64,000 nt of DNA from Trichobilharzia regenti (Eukaryota > Platyhelminthes > Trematoda > Strigeidida > Schistosomatidae). Shown piece by piece: positions 21,240-32,118 of this stretch. Below the pieces are notes generated by a model. It saw only the letters and a program-made list of their open reading frames with translations. It did no database searches and had not been told where the DNA came from. The position numbers and the translations under genes are program-made. Location: the NCBI GenBank assembly GCA_944472135.2, contig OX235267.1, positions 15,359,452 to 15,423,451 of the forward strand, given 5' to 3'. Position 1 is the stretch's first letter. Every line of letters begins with the position of its first letter.

Positions 21240-21500
21240 GTTTGGTTTGATTTCCAGGTGTTGGTTTTGCAAGTACTTCATTGGTTATGGGTTTGAACTG
21301 ACATCAATTTCAGAACTATTAGGAAGTCAGGGAGTACTGGATATCTGTTTTAGTGGCCCTGACTAGTTGTTACACCTTAGATATCACGAATCGGGAGAAC
21401 GTGGAATTCGTCGGATCTATTGAATTGCATGCCAGTGACTGAATAATCTACAAGTTGAAACTGTAACTGAAACGCCCAGGATTCATACAGTTAAAATTTA
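21240..21500 (-). repeat. Family A repeat, degraded
   Basis: CAGGTGTTGGTTTTGCAAG, GAACTGACATCAATTTCAG, GGGAGTACTGGATATCTG and a decayed tRNA-like region. Confidence 0.5.
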
Positions 21501-21644
21501 CTTTATGAATGGATACAGATTTTAGAAATATTTCCCATGGGGTTAATTACAAAATGAATCTCATGGAAAAGTTTTGTAAATACGAAAAAACAGCATCTAA
21601 TCATATGTGTAAGAACTTGAGCATTGTGGTAGTAAGTAATTCCA

Positions 21645-23128
21645 TATTAGTTTGTTTATTAGATACTTCACACAGTCAGTGAAACAGTATTACTATTTAC
21701 CGGATGACGTTTTGAACACAATTTATTCATTGTTCCTAATCATATCGTCAGTTTTGATCACACGACTTCAAAACTCGAGTTTTATATTCTTCATTATTCT
21801 TTCCTATTCGTCGTCGTGAGGCAGTAGAATCTTCCAGATGTCAGGGTGCGTGCATAAGTGTTGAATCATTCATGTTGCACGTATTCTCTTCAGCTGATTT
21901 GAAAAACAAAGCTGAAGTGGTCAGTCGCCTCCTCCACCCTGCTGTTACATTAGTTTAGATTTTGAAACTGTTATCTAATCTCTTCATTCTATTGTGTGGT
22001 TGGTAGTGTGTAAGTGCATGTAGTGAGTGGTACAGCTGAACTAATTATTCTCCAAATTTCTTATCTTATCACCGTCAACTAATCTAGATTTTGCTGCTAG
22101 ATTTTTGTGCTCCGCTAGTCTGACTCACTGACCGAAACCGTTCTACTACTTTGACCTATGTATTTCATCTGAAACACAATCATTCCATCAGGGTATTAAA
22201 TAAACTAAATTGTTTTATTTAATTGGCACCACAGAAGTGATTGATTCTTTAACCAACAAAGCTTCTTTCCAATTGAGTTTGTTAGGGGAGGGGTAGGAGT
22301 GAATGCCAGCCACTTTAATTCCTTCCTACATCGATAAGAATTCTCCGTAAGGTGGTTTCCGTAGCTTCTTCTTTGTATGGAAGTACTACTGATGGCGATT
22401 TAAATTCCCTGTTGTTGGTGCTGTCATCATTCTGTGCATGTTTGACATGCATGTCACCATTATTATTATTATTAAGACTATCACTGCTATTATTATTTAT
22501 TTTATTTTCACACTTTCCTACATACTTTCTGACAGATTTATCCCGGTAATTATCAAGATTCAAAGCATCTCTTGTGTGCCACATTTCCTGTCTTGGATTT
22601 CCGTTGGTACTACTGAGTTTTTAAGCCCTATTACTCAATCTTTTCACCAATCCTGTTTTTACTGATATAGGATAGGATGATCGGAAATCCAAATATCGGT
22701 TAAGATTAGTAGGCCCGAATAAGATATGAAATCTGGAGAATAGTTATTTCAGCTGTAGCACTCACTACATGCAATTACACAACTATACAATAGGATGGGA
22801 TAGGACAAAAGATGGTAGTTCTAAGATCTGATATAAGAGAATGGGGTTGGAGAGGTTGATAAAGGAAGTTTCGTTTATTGAATCAACTGGGGAGATTACG
22901 TGTGACAGGAATGATTCGACACCTGTCGACCTGGACATCAGGGAGATTCTACTACACTTACGACGACGAATAGGGGAAAGAATAATGAATAATATAAAAC
23001 TCAAGTTTTGAAGTTGTGTGATTATAATTGGCGATATGATTATGAACAGTATTAAATTTTATTCGAAACGTCATTCATTGACTAATACTATTTCACTGAC
23101 TGTGTCTGATATATCTAATAAACAAACT
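21645..23128 (-). mobile_element. 1.5-kb element with ~430-bp inverted repeats, family D
   Basis: Arms at 21645-22065 and 22700-23128 are inverted copies (TTAGTTTGTTTATTAGATA at both outer ends; CCTATTCGTCGTCGT and GCATGTAGTGAGTG inside). Between them the minus strand holds a conserved coding stretch at 22690-22315 (MWHTRDALNLDNY, then K-Y-V-G-K-C-E-N-K-I) that recurs at 53960-54070. Arms followed by coding sequence suggest a retroelement 5' end, perhaps Penelope-like. Class unresolved. Confidence 0.6.
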
Positions 23129-23168
23129 AAAAAGCATCTTTATCGTTAATAATCCAAATTTCACTTAC

Positions 23169-23340
23169 CATCAAATGTACTGAAATCACATTCATAATAT
23201 TTTCTCCAATCATCACCAAGCTTCTTTTCATTCAGTTTCCAACAGGAGCTAGAGATTACTCTGTATCCAGCTTTTGTGGCCTCTTCTACAACTGACTTGT
23301 ATTCAGGTTGATGTACGTGTACTACAGTCGCTGGTTCACC
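23169..23340 (-). CDS. HEX: Beta-hexosaminidase exon 8
   Basis: Codes residues 384-440 plus the first base of Ala441. It aligns with the HexA stretch from the IIQVW strand through TKAGFRALLSAPWYLN; here ATKAGYRVISSSCWKLN, followed by GDDWRKYYECDFSTFD. The acceptor is TTAATACAG and the donor GTAAGTGA. The 4.7-kb intron 8 that follows contains SINEs and the 1.5-kb inverted-repeat element. Confidence 0.93.
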
Positions 23341-23540
23341 CTGTATTAAAAAATGGAATAGGAATCACTGATAATGAAAATTCCTTTATTAACAATCTAT
23401 CATTTCAACATGTTTATCTAAATTCACTTGTTCGAGTGGAGCTGAGTAGATTGGCGGTACCATGCATAACCTTGTAAAACGCGGGTCGGAACAATATCCA
23501 GCTTGGCTAGTGAATGGAGAACGCATAGGGGGTATATAAT

Positions 23541-23730
23541 TTGATGACAGAACATCTAATGAATTCTAGACATCCAATCCCATATGAAAACTCCTTCAAA
23601 GCCATGTATAACATCCGATTCAACCTACCAAAGGGAGTGAAATCAAGCCATCTAGGAATAGCTGAGGCAGGTACTAGCAATCCAGAAACTCAAGCCTATT
23701 CTATGTGTTCAAAAGAAATACGTCCAACAT
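23541..23730 (+). pseudogene. Penelope-like element, C-terminal relic
   Basis: Plus strand: TEHLMNSRHPIPYENSFKAM, then L-G-I-A-E-A and a P-E-x-x-A-Y-S-M-C-S-K-type ending, matching the LHIAEAVAI...PELCIRK end of the PLE at 60.7 kb. Truncated 5'. Confidence 0.6.
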
Positions 23731-24064
23731 TGTCTCTACCTACCGTGGCCATCATGAAAGTCAGTTTTACCAATAATGATTATCCGATTACCACCTTTCT
23801 TGTCCAACCTTCCCGTTTATTTGTTATATTTACATTTTAAATCCCTACCTGCATGATTAGGTTTGGTTGCTGTTTTTATTTTTATGTGTTCGAACCTCCT
23901 ACCTATTTCGTTAATACTACATCCTCAACCCGTAATTATACAAACTGACTAGTTTTCTAGTAATTATAATCCTATTTTGTCTTTTCTACCCGATCTTCCT
24001 GATTATTACACATTGTGATTTTAATTTGACCTTTGACCTGAAATATTTCTAGAATAGTACCACT

Positions 24065-24560
24065 ATCTATCTTCTGTTTAGGGATTTGGTTTGATTGTAT
24101 GGAGGATTTAATCATGAGCTGACATCAGTTAGAGAACCACTGGAAAACCTGGGAGTACTGGACAGCTGTTTCGTCCTAGTTTGGGACTCTTCAGCAGTAC
24201 GCACCCACCGGGGTTCGAACCCAGGACCTTCTGGTTACAAGGCGAGCTCGTAGACCATTGAGCCACTGGGACCCGATCCAATGGTTCTTGAATTCTAACT
24301 TCTGCCAATTCACGACGAAGCGCGACCACTTCGCAATATCTTCTTCGATGAGTTACTGCCTCATCTTCGACCTAGTGTACCCTACTGGTCACGGCTTCCC
24401 ACTAGAACCCCAGGTTAACTGCCTGAATAGGGCCAGTCGCTAGTGAGCATCAGATTAATTTTCAAGTGTTGGTTTTGTAGGGATTTGTTGTTTGATTGTA
24501 TGGAGGATTTAATCATGAGCTGACATCAGTTAGATGTCAGCTCATGATTAAATTAATAAT
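24065..24560 (-). mobile_element. Family A element, full-length, with intact hammerhead
   Basis: Left TIR from about 24080 (TTTGATTGTATGGAGG...CATGAGCTGACATCAG), hammerhead 24155-24200, reversed tRNA-like region 24208-24275 (GGGTTCGAACCCAGGACC; GAGCCACTGGGACCCG), body, then a second TIR from about 24462 (CAAGTGTTGGTTTTGTAGGG) ending in a small inverted TIR pair at about 24515-24555. Confidence 0.75.
24155..24200 (-). ncRNA. Hammerhead ribozyme, intact core
   Basis: Same 46-nt motif as 14016-14061: GTACTG / CTGAAGA / GTCC-loop-GGAC / GAA / ACAGCTGT / C / CAGTAC. All required core bases present; predicted cleavage after the GTC. Confidence 0.75.
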
Positions 24561-24768
24561 TTTATTAATCTGACCTCTGACTGGAAATAATTTTTGGACT
24601 TTCTCATACATGTAATATGAATACACGAATGTACAGTCTCTTAGTTGACTTCGTCGAAAAGAAAATCTTCGCTGCCATTAACCGTCTTTTTAATAACAAT
24701 CTATTTACAAATAACGTTGCGTATTCAGTTTCAAAAGGATCTTGATTAGTGATATGCATAAAAATGTG

Positions 24769-24960
24769 CGTCGGTGGCACAGCGGTTAGGACGCTTGCCG
24801 ACCATGCATATGGTCCGGGGTTCGAATCCCGGCCGACGCACACCTGATATCTATGGTCGGCTTGCAAAATTTGGGCTACCGATATCCATGCTGAAAATTC
24901 CACACTTGTACCGAAAATACGGTGTGGAATCAAGCTGTAATCAAGAATAAAAGAATAAAT
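24769..24960 (+). mobile_element. tRNA-derived SINE, family B (copy 2, best preserved)
   Basis: GCGTCGGTGGCACAGCGGTTAGG with canonical A-box form, GGGGTTCGAATCCCGG B box, then the B-family body and tail CTGAAAATTCCACACTTG, ending in AATCAAGAATAAAAG. A 170-residue open frame across it on the other strand is fortuitous. Confidence 0.8.
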
Positions 24961-25129
24961 TAAACCGAATATCAGAAAAATTAAGGCACGTAATGGAGAA
25001 TTTATGAATTGATAGGTTCGACAGAAGGCAAGGATAGCAATATTAGCAATAATAGTGTTAGATTTACAGCCTATTTGGACGAGGTGATCTAATATGGAAC
25101 TGTTGACTATTTTCACTACACCTTTGTTT

Positions 25130-25260
25130 AGTGTTCTCGAGCACGACAGATTAGATTCCTAGGGCAATAGCTAATGTAACTGGCTCCACAGGAGTTGGTG
25201 GACTGATAGACACAACCAGAGGTGGCTAGCCCAGGTACTTCATCTCACAGTTGAGGAATC
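25130..25260 (-). pseudogene. Penelope-like C-terminal relic (weak)
   Basis: Minus strand reads ...V-Y-Q-S-T-N-S-C-G-A-S-Y-I, like the C-I-Y-x-F-x-C-x-C-G-A-x-Y-I-G box, next to GCCAGTTACATT, a phrase shared with the relic near 33950. Confidence 0.4.
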
Positions 25261-25960
25261 ATAACTGGTCGTTTAGAAAATGTGAACTGCAGCTTGCCAG
25301 AACTAAACGTTTTTCACATTGATCTCCTATACTTGTTGGTTATTATTTTACTTGATACATCACCTTTGAAGTAAAGTCGTAAATATGGAACCTTCCTGTT
25401 AACAGATGCAAAAGAATTTTTCTATTTTCTTGGTCATTTTTGTCGTGATGAACGTTTCCAGATGACTGTTTTCAATTAACCTGTTATATACGGCCTTAAG
25501 TTGCCTTCAATCGGATCTTCTGAACAGGGATCTCTGACCATATAGAACCATTTCCGAAATCAGTCAGAAAGATTTCTTTCCTTTTATTAACTTTATCAGA
25601 AAAAATTCTCATTTCATTGCCATTTCATGAATGATAACTTCATCTTATCTGAAAAGGATTTAGATAAGAATTCAATAATATCTCAATTCAACGAAGTACA
25701 TTTAGCTATCAAATTCACGTATGAAGATGAATCCTGAAAGGGCATTGCCTATTAAAACGTCCTACGGACAATAAGACCAGACGTTAGCATAAAAAGAAAA
25801 TTCGCATAAGAAAAGTACTTGGAACACACAGTGTGCTCATTTTCACAGCTTTTTTCCTTTTCAGTATAAAAGAGATTCGTTAAAGACGTTCCTTTTCTCC
25901 TGAACTGTACATCATTGTTCTAACATTTGCATGTCTCCCTCAACTTAGTATTATTATTTC
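25261..25960. other. Intron 7 filler, nothing recognised
   Basis: AT-rich, no frame or repeat that I can assign. Confidence 0.3.
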
Positions 25961-25964
25961 CTTT

Positions 25965-26710
25965 AGTTCTGAGTGCAGCATAGGGCTTCAACAACACATC
26001 TTCACTGTATTCTATTCTCTGCTGTCTTCTCCTCTTCAGCTGGCTAGACCCACGATTACTGCCCATAATCTCTCATCTCCATATCACTCTCGCACTGACC
26101 AGCCATTTGTCACTCGTTTCCCATTCGGACTGCACTCGACTGACGGTCTCCTCAGTGACATGTGTGTCTGATCAATCCACCTCCATTTTCTCCTACATAT
26201 CTATTGAATAATCAATCGGCTCTTCCTTGGTTGGTTCGTTCATCAACAGACTCTCTTCTTGCTAATTCCTTCTCATTGGCCAGCCGACTGGCCATTTAAT
26301 CTTGAGTATGGAGCCAGCCAACCACAGCCAGCCAGCCAGCGAAGAGCGCAGCTGTTACTAGGAGTCTGCACTAGCCTTTTTGCAAATCCTTTTCGTGACT
26401 GACTCACGTGCAGTGCAATATAGAAGAGTGACTCACTGACTGACTTCACATTTGTGTTGAGCAGAATTTGAATCTTGTTTTTCATGCTAGCTGGCTGGTT
26501 GGCTGGTTGAATAAGTGAGTAAATGAGTGAAGCTGAAGATTTCCAAACTGAATACAGATTGATGAAGGCTGGCTTTGACATCTCCATCAGTATTGTCCGA
26601 CAGCCTACTTGTCTGCCTATCTACCTGTGTTTTTAAAAGCGTGTTGGCTTCCTGGCTGCCTAGATAAGTGAAGGTAAGAAGTAATGTGTGTCAAATCTCT
26701 CCCCTCCTCG
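25965..26710 (-). pseudogene. RTE/SR2-like LINE, 3' fragment, heavily decayed
   Basis: Minus strand; aligns by wording with the minus copies at 4600 and 39450 (CTGCTGTCTTCTCCTCTTCAG, TGCCCATAATCTC, CACTCGTTTCCCATTC, CTCCATTTTCTCCTACATAT). CTGGCTGGTTGGCTGG slippage repeats interrupt it. Confidence 0.55.
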
Positions 26711-27260
26711 TTGATGTTAATTGACTTAATCCTTAATATATTTGTCCTTATTTTTGCTTGATTCCTAATACCCAGTATTATCTTGTCTGCTTGTGGGATG
26801 ATAGACTGCTGATAAGAATGTTACTTTATCATTGCGATTTTATATAAAAGGAAATTCAAGGTTACGCCATGGAATGATCGCTTAACCTTGTGGTGTCTGC
26901 AGGAAAATTGTTGTGTCCTATTCGATTCTTGCAGAGAGCTTTTTAATATCAAATTTTCGAAAATATTTTAAATGATTCTTAGTTGACCTGAAGTTTTCTC
27001 TTGTTACTTAATTTCATTGTTCAGTACACATTTTGTACCTCAGAAACTTTCGGATTGTACAACTACTGCCTGACGGCACTTTTGAGGTAGTTTTTTACTT
27101 TTGATATAAGTGATTATTGTACAGATTCTATTACACAAAACCATGTTTTGACATTGTAGAAACGCGTACATACTGACTGCGGGTGACTCACGGAGGTGTG
27201 TCAAGCTATACAAAGGAAAGTATGGATTGGTTTCCTTTGATAAGTCACTTCTATCGTTGC
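26711..27260. other. Unassigned, possible LTR or leader of the Gag relic
   Basis: No coding. Lies directly upstream of the Gag-like region; I could not find a matching downstream repeat. Confidence 0.25.
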
Positions 27261-27269
27261 AGTTGGTGT

Positions 27270-28350
27270 TGCTGCTTCTGTCACCAACTGCTTTCAAGGA
27301 AGCAGATATAAGGAGCTTCTTGTGAGACTTTAAAGCAGCTGCTGAGATAGTGGACGTCAAGGATCCGACGGTGAAAGTGGTCGAGCTGGGGACACTGCTG
27401 AGAGGCCGAGCATAGGCGGCATACGACAGTCTGGAGTGGTTGCATGATACGAGGACCTTAGATGTACTGGTTGGACGATCAGTGGTGGAGTTCGACAGCC
27501 AGACTGACAGACAGGCAGTTGGCCATGCAGTAGTTCCGCACCGGATAGCTGAAACCGGACGCAGACACGCTAGTGTTGGCGGTAAAGCCGAGGAATCCAC
27601 TGCGTGTTGTGCACTACCCACGTCTCAGTTCATCGAGAGTGTCCCAGACCACATTTATCAGCAACGAAATCTAGTTAACGCTGCACTTCCTATGAACAAT
27701 GGTGAGCTAGCGAAGGTGACCAGAGAGCTGCTGAGCACAACGGTAACCACCACAATACAGACACCGAATATGAACGAATAGAAACAGAAAGTGGAAGACT
27801 TGCAGCGTGAAGTAGCAGCACTACGAATGAGTGCCAGGAAAGCAGACGCTTTGAACATGGAGAAGCAGGATATTGAAGGGAGCACTACCCAGAAAGAAGA
27901 AGAAGAAGAATAAAAATTTCAGACAGCATAATGTCTGTTCTCTCTCTCTCTTATAAGACTAGAAGTAGTGGGCTCTATTGAGGGCAGGGACAACGTATTC
28001 TAAGTTGCAAGTGAATAACCGAGATAGATACAGAGGTGAAATTCTCGCTAATACATAGGAATCTATGTCAGAGTGTCAGATCGTGTTCATCGACAGCTCA
28101 AACTCTAGGTGGACATGTGTTAAGCATCTCGGCATGTCAAACTGTAGTGTTTTTATTGGCGATTGCAAAGAAACGCCCCTGTTTATTGTTGCAACCAAGT
28201 TAAGACGAACAATATTTGAAGCTGATTTTTTTCGAGAGATCAGTGCGGCAATCGACACGAAAGAGATGGCAATGAATAGGAGGTATGGACCTATCAGCAT
28301 GTATGAGAGAAACGAAATACCAGGAGTTAAGGCATTGAAAGCATAGAATA
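27270..28350 (+). pseudogene. LTR-retrotransposon relic: Gag and protease fragments
   Basis: Plus strand 27300-27780: TVKVVELGTLLRGRA, stop, A-A-Y-D-S-L-E, a pattern typical of retrotransposon Gag capsid; then F-I-E-S-V-P-D-H-I-Y-Q-Q; then a Q-K-V-E-D-L-Q-R-E-V-A-A-L-R coiled coil (about 27785-27840) and a Glu-rich end. At 28065-28346: V-K-H-L-G-M-S-N-C-S-V, L-F-I-V-A, R-R-T-I-F-E-A-D-F-F-R-E, the C-terminal half of an aspartic protease (ILGxDFL type). The protease active site and RT were not found. Confidence 0.5.
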
Positions 28351-28359
28351 TGACAGTGT

Positions 28360-28770
28360 TAGTTAGAGAATACTGTTATCTGTTCACTGGAGACGGGGAC
28401 ATCTGGGGTAACTGTGATTAGGTGAAGCATGAAATCCCACTGATTTGTCTTAAAATGGCACAATTCACAACGCGAAGAGTCCTATGTCATTGAAAAGACG
28501 CAGTCGACCGATAAATGAACCAGATGTTACAGGATGTTATTTTTATTCCAGTGAACATCTCTTTGTATGCTACTGATAACTGTTATCAGTAGTACACCCG
28601 CACAATATCACAATTCCTCTCACAGAGACAATAAATTTAGCTAACTGTTAACTGTTCATGAAATTATGAGTAAAGTTGTTCAGCATCGTTTCATATCATT
28701 CTGGTAAACAAAAAAACGTTTCATAGGCAAAATAAATTGAGAAACGCTTGAAACTAGAATATGTGTGTGT
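28360..28770. other. Intron 7 filler near exon 7, nothing recognised
   Basis: No assignable feature in the sequence between the protease relic and exon 7. Confidence 0.3.
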
Positions 28771-28802
28771 AGAGACTACTGCAAAAAAGAAAAACTACTT
28801 AC

Positions 28803-28977
28803 ACGGTATCCATTATCAAATACATCCTCCCAAATGACTGGTGAAACTGTCCATTCTGATGAATTTGCTCCAAGAACAGTTTCCATAAGTTTTCGGAAAT
28901 AATAATCTTCGAGTGAATTGTAATCATCGCCAAGGGTTTGTGTTTGCATGAATTCTTGAATAGTTGGATTAGATTGC
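28803..28977 (-). CDS. HEX: Beta-hexosaminidase exon 7
   Basis: Codes the last base of Trp325 and residues 326-383, ending in phase 0. The start (QSNPTIQEFM) matches KSNPEIQDFMR of human HexA and the end (VIWEDVFDNGYR) matches VVWQEVFDN; Trp374 is the active-site tryptophan equivalent to HexA Trp373. The acceptor is ACACTCAG and the donor GTAAGTAG. The open frame upstream of the acceptor is intron. Confidence 0.93.
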
Positions 28978-29039
28978 CTGAGTGTGAATAGATTCGAAAA
29001 TAAAGTTGATTTATTTTCAAGCGTTAGTTTGTAAAGATT

Positions 29040-29560
29040 CGATTTGTTTTTTTCAGTTTTGACCACGGAGGATTGATTTCAGTTAGAGGACTTTGAAAAA
29101 CTGTACTGGAGTTCCCGACAGCTGTCTCGTTTTGATTTGGAACTCATCGGCAGTACACATCTACTGGATTTCGAACACAAGACCTACTAATTACAAGGGA
29201 AGCAAGTAGACTATTCAGCCACTGGGACCTAATTCGGATTGGCCACTAGGTAAAGCTGCCTTAGCTGACCAGTGAGGTCCATCCAGTTGGGATTGAGGAC
29301 AAGTACTAGCCCATGACGTTGTCTATTGGTCGCGGTAAAACCACGAATCGATAGAAGTTAGGATTTATGGGCTAATCATTGAGTAGGGCCCCAATAGCTG
29401 AATGGTCTACTAGATTGCTCTGTAACCAGAAGGTCTTGCGTTACATTCCCTGTGGATGCGTTCTGCTGATGAGCCCCAAACTAGATCGAAACTGCTGTTC
29501 AGTACCCTATGACTTTCAACTGTTCTCTAAGTGATATCATTTTGTGGTCAAACGTGAGAA
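29040..29560. repeat. Family A repeat, palindromic form with two tRNA-like/hammerhead halves
   Basis: TIR GGATTGATTTCAGTTAGAGG, minus-oriented hammerhead remnant 29105-29160, reversed tRNA-like part, spacer, plus-oriented tRNA-like part (GCCCCAATAGCTGAATGG), plus hammerhead remnant 29455-29505 (CTGATGAG core), TIR TTCTCTAAGTGATATC. Both halves degraded. Confidence 0.6.
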
Positions 29561-29994
29561 ATCTTCTTACTATTATTAATAGCAACATCATAAATCTCTC
29601 TATGATCACAGCTTAAAGATGATGCTAAGGGTACAGCAGTGCTGTGCAAAGGGACCGCCAAGACATGCCTATACGTGGTCATATTTTACAAGTAATGCAA
29701 ACATACACTTTCGAAAATGAATACTGAAAAGATTAAGCGGCAAAGATAAACTTTAAGCACCAGTAAGTACCAACGGAGAAATGAGCTCAAATGCATAAAA
29801 CACATAATAAAGGCAATTATTGCGTATAGAATACGCAAATTCATGAAGGTAATGAATTATAAGGCATGAGACTGTTACACAGGATACCCTTCTCTGACGT
29901 GTGGCAAAAATACCTCTCAGTTTTGGATTGGAGTATCGACAGAGTAATCTAACCACATCCGATGTATGTAACTACTCAGGTCTTCCAAGACTAA

Positions 29995-30160
29995 AAATAA
30001 CCCTAATCTTCTTGAACCTAAGCCTAACGTGAAAATATCCCTGAGATAACCCTAATCTAACTCGAACCAACCCTAATGTCATTCTCATTGGGGTTAACCT
30101 AACCTAAAACAGTCCTTAGCCTGAACATTAACTTAATCTTTCCCAAACCTAACCTGATGA
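29995..30160 (-). repeat. Degenerate telomere-like (CCCTAA/CCTAACC) tract
   Basis: Repeated AACCCTAATC, GAACCTAAGCCTAAC, AACCCTAATC, AACCCTAATG, AACCTAACCTAAAAC, AACCTAACCTG. Irregular unit length; looks like an old interstitial tract on the strand opposite to 18800-18875. Confidence 0.45.
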
Positions 30161-30379
30161 GACTTGCCAGATATCCTATTTATTGGCACAACACTCCATT
30201 AGGCATATTTTATTCATGATTACAATATCATATTTACCAGGTTTCGCTAGCTCACTTAGCTTTTCAAGGTCATTGATGTGGTCGAAATCCATTGGTACTT
30301 ACTGTTGCTTAGAGTTTAACTTGGCCATATATCAGTTAGTGTAATATGAATCGCATTGCCCCACATACATTCAGGTGTT

Positions 30380-30615
30380 TTTTGTATTCCATTGAGTTTC
30401 CAATAGAAGATAGGCCGCCTTCAAGACAGAACTGTGAAGTTTTGTTGAAGTGGTGTTTTGTTTACCGGATGGGGTCGATAGCTTCATGCCCAAACTTCCC
30501 CCTTCGCTGGGTTTACTATTGGCTAATAAAGGTAAAGGAGTGAGTCGGCTGGTGATGGAACCCCAGACCACTTAGCTTGGTTGACTAGTGTCCTACCAGT
30601 GAACCAGTTACATTC
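30380..30615 (-). repeat. tRNA-headed SINE, family Z (copy 2, degraded)
   Basis: Shares TTTACCGGATGGGGT, CTTCATGCCCAA, TAAAGGTAAAGGAG and GATGGAACCCC with 17520-17690, in the same orientation. Confidence 0.5.
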
Positions 30616-31044
30616 AATTACAATGAGTTAAATTTTCAATGTCAGGTTTCTATGTAGGGTCAGTTGAATTTAGGCGGAGTTGGTTCAATTGAAAATACAC
30701 AATTATACGAAATTAAGGCGAATACCTTTTATAGAAATAATAAAATCTACATTGTAATCAATGTTGAAAGGTCATCTTCTGGGAATGATTTTCCCATCAG
30801 TCAGACACCAAACTTCTTGATAAATGGAGTTTGTTGACTTTTGGCATTATCGACAAATGCTACAGTTGGGAGATTTTAGGAGGAATGCTCACTCAGAGAA
30901 GTGAACCAACTTCACCGAGTGGAGTTTTATCAAGTTGTTATCATATCAACATTAAAGAAAAAGACTACAGTAAATGGAATAAAAGGCTCGAGAACGAAGG
31001 TCTATCAACTTGTACTGACGTTGAGACACTTATTTTACTCAAGA

Positions 31045-31395
31045 TTTCATCATGAGCTGACACATCGGTTAGAGAACCATTGGAAAACCAGCACTGGAGT
31101 ACTGGACAGACAGCTGTTTTGACAGACTAGTTAACGACTAACTCTTCATCAATACGCACCAATTACCGGGATTCAAATGCAGGCGAGCATTAGGCCAATT
31201 CACGATATGGGGCGACTGGTATTAGTGAATATCATTGCTGGTGTGTATTTGCCCTCACACCTGACCTGCTGAACGGTTCCAAACTGACGCGACGAAACAG
31301 CTGGCTGTCCAGTACTCCAGTGTTGGTTTTACAATGGTTCCCCAACCGATGCCATTTCATGATGAAATGCGGAAACTATTCAAATCCCTGACAAA
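31045..31395. repeat. Family A repeat, palindromic form, degraded
   Basis: TTCATCATGAGCTGACACATC...GAACCATTGGAAAACC at the left and GGTTCCCCAACCGATGCC...CATGATGAAATG at the right; broken hammerheads on both strands (31095-31160, 31285-31320). Confidence 0.6.
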
Positions 31396-31654
31396 CCAGT
31401 ACCTGAATAACACTTAATTTTGATGATGATAGAATTGTAAAAGTTTTACACTCTCAAAATTTAGTGCTTATAATCAAGTTAATTTTCATCGACAAAAGTG
31501 TTTTAACAAAGACATATATGTATGCATATAAGTCTCTTTCACTGCAAACATCATCGCCTTTCTCTGTAATCAAATGGTTATATATCCACAGTTTGAATTA
31601 TATGCAATTATCCCATTATGGATAAAATTCTATTTTGATAAAGTCTAACAGTAT

Positions 31655-31905
31655 TAGATGGTTGGAGGCAATCGGCCACAGGAAGCCTTGAACCTAGGTT
31701 TCGTGCTAGTTGGCACTCACTAGTCAGCAAGGCGTATCTGCAACCTTGAAGGAACTCATGTTGCTTCTGAGATTCGAACCCGCGTCACCTAGTGCTGCTG
31801 TAATGGCGAGCCACCTAGAATGGTGGCCACATTACAACCTGACTGATAGAATTCAGTCTACACCAATCAGAGGACTAGACGCATCACACTAGTTACTAGT
31901 GTCAA
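31655..31905 (-). repeat. tRNA-headed repeat, family F (copy 2)
   Basis: Same order as 12545-12850: TTGGAGGCAATCGG, CAACCTTGAAGGAACTCATG, reversed B box GATTCGAACCCGCG, GACGCATCACAC near the end. Confidence 0.55.
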
Positions 31906-31927
31906 ATCAAAGTCTCACAGTATTATA

Positions 31928-32118
31928 CAGTGCGTCGGTGGCACAGTGGTTAGGACTCTCGCCGACCATGCACATGGTCCGGGGTTCGAGCCCACGCCGG
32001 CGCACACCTGATATCTATGGTCGGCCTGCAAAATTTGGGCTACTGATATCCATGCTGAAAATTCCATACTTGTACCAAAAATACAGTGTGGAATCAAGCC
32101 GTAAATAAAAAAAAAATC
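31928..32118 (+). mobile_element. tRNA-derived SINE, family B (copy 3)
   Basis: GTGCGTCGGTGGCACAGTGG head, GGGGTTCGAGCCC B box, CTGATATCTATGGTCGGCC, tail CTGAAAATTCCATACTTG, A-rich end. Confidence 0.78.

Noticed and set aside
24769..24960. Functional tRNA genes
   Set aside because: The tRNA-like heads (also at 20968, 31928, 47525) are each followed by a shared non-tRNA body and A-rich tail, so they are SINEs.
24604..25116. 170-codon minus-strand open frame
   Set aside because: It runs antisense through a family B SINE and PLE-flank DNA; no protein-like composition or family match, so a chance frame.
27040..27621. 193-codon minus-strand frame
   Set aside because: Antisense to the Gag-like plus-strand reading, which shows recognisable retrotransposon patterns; the minus reading does not.
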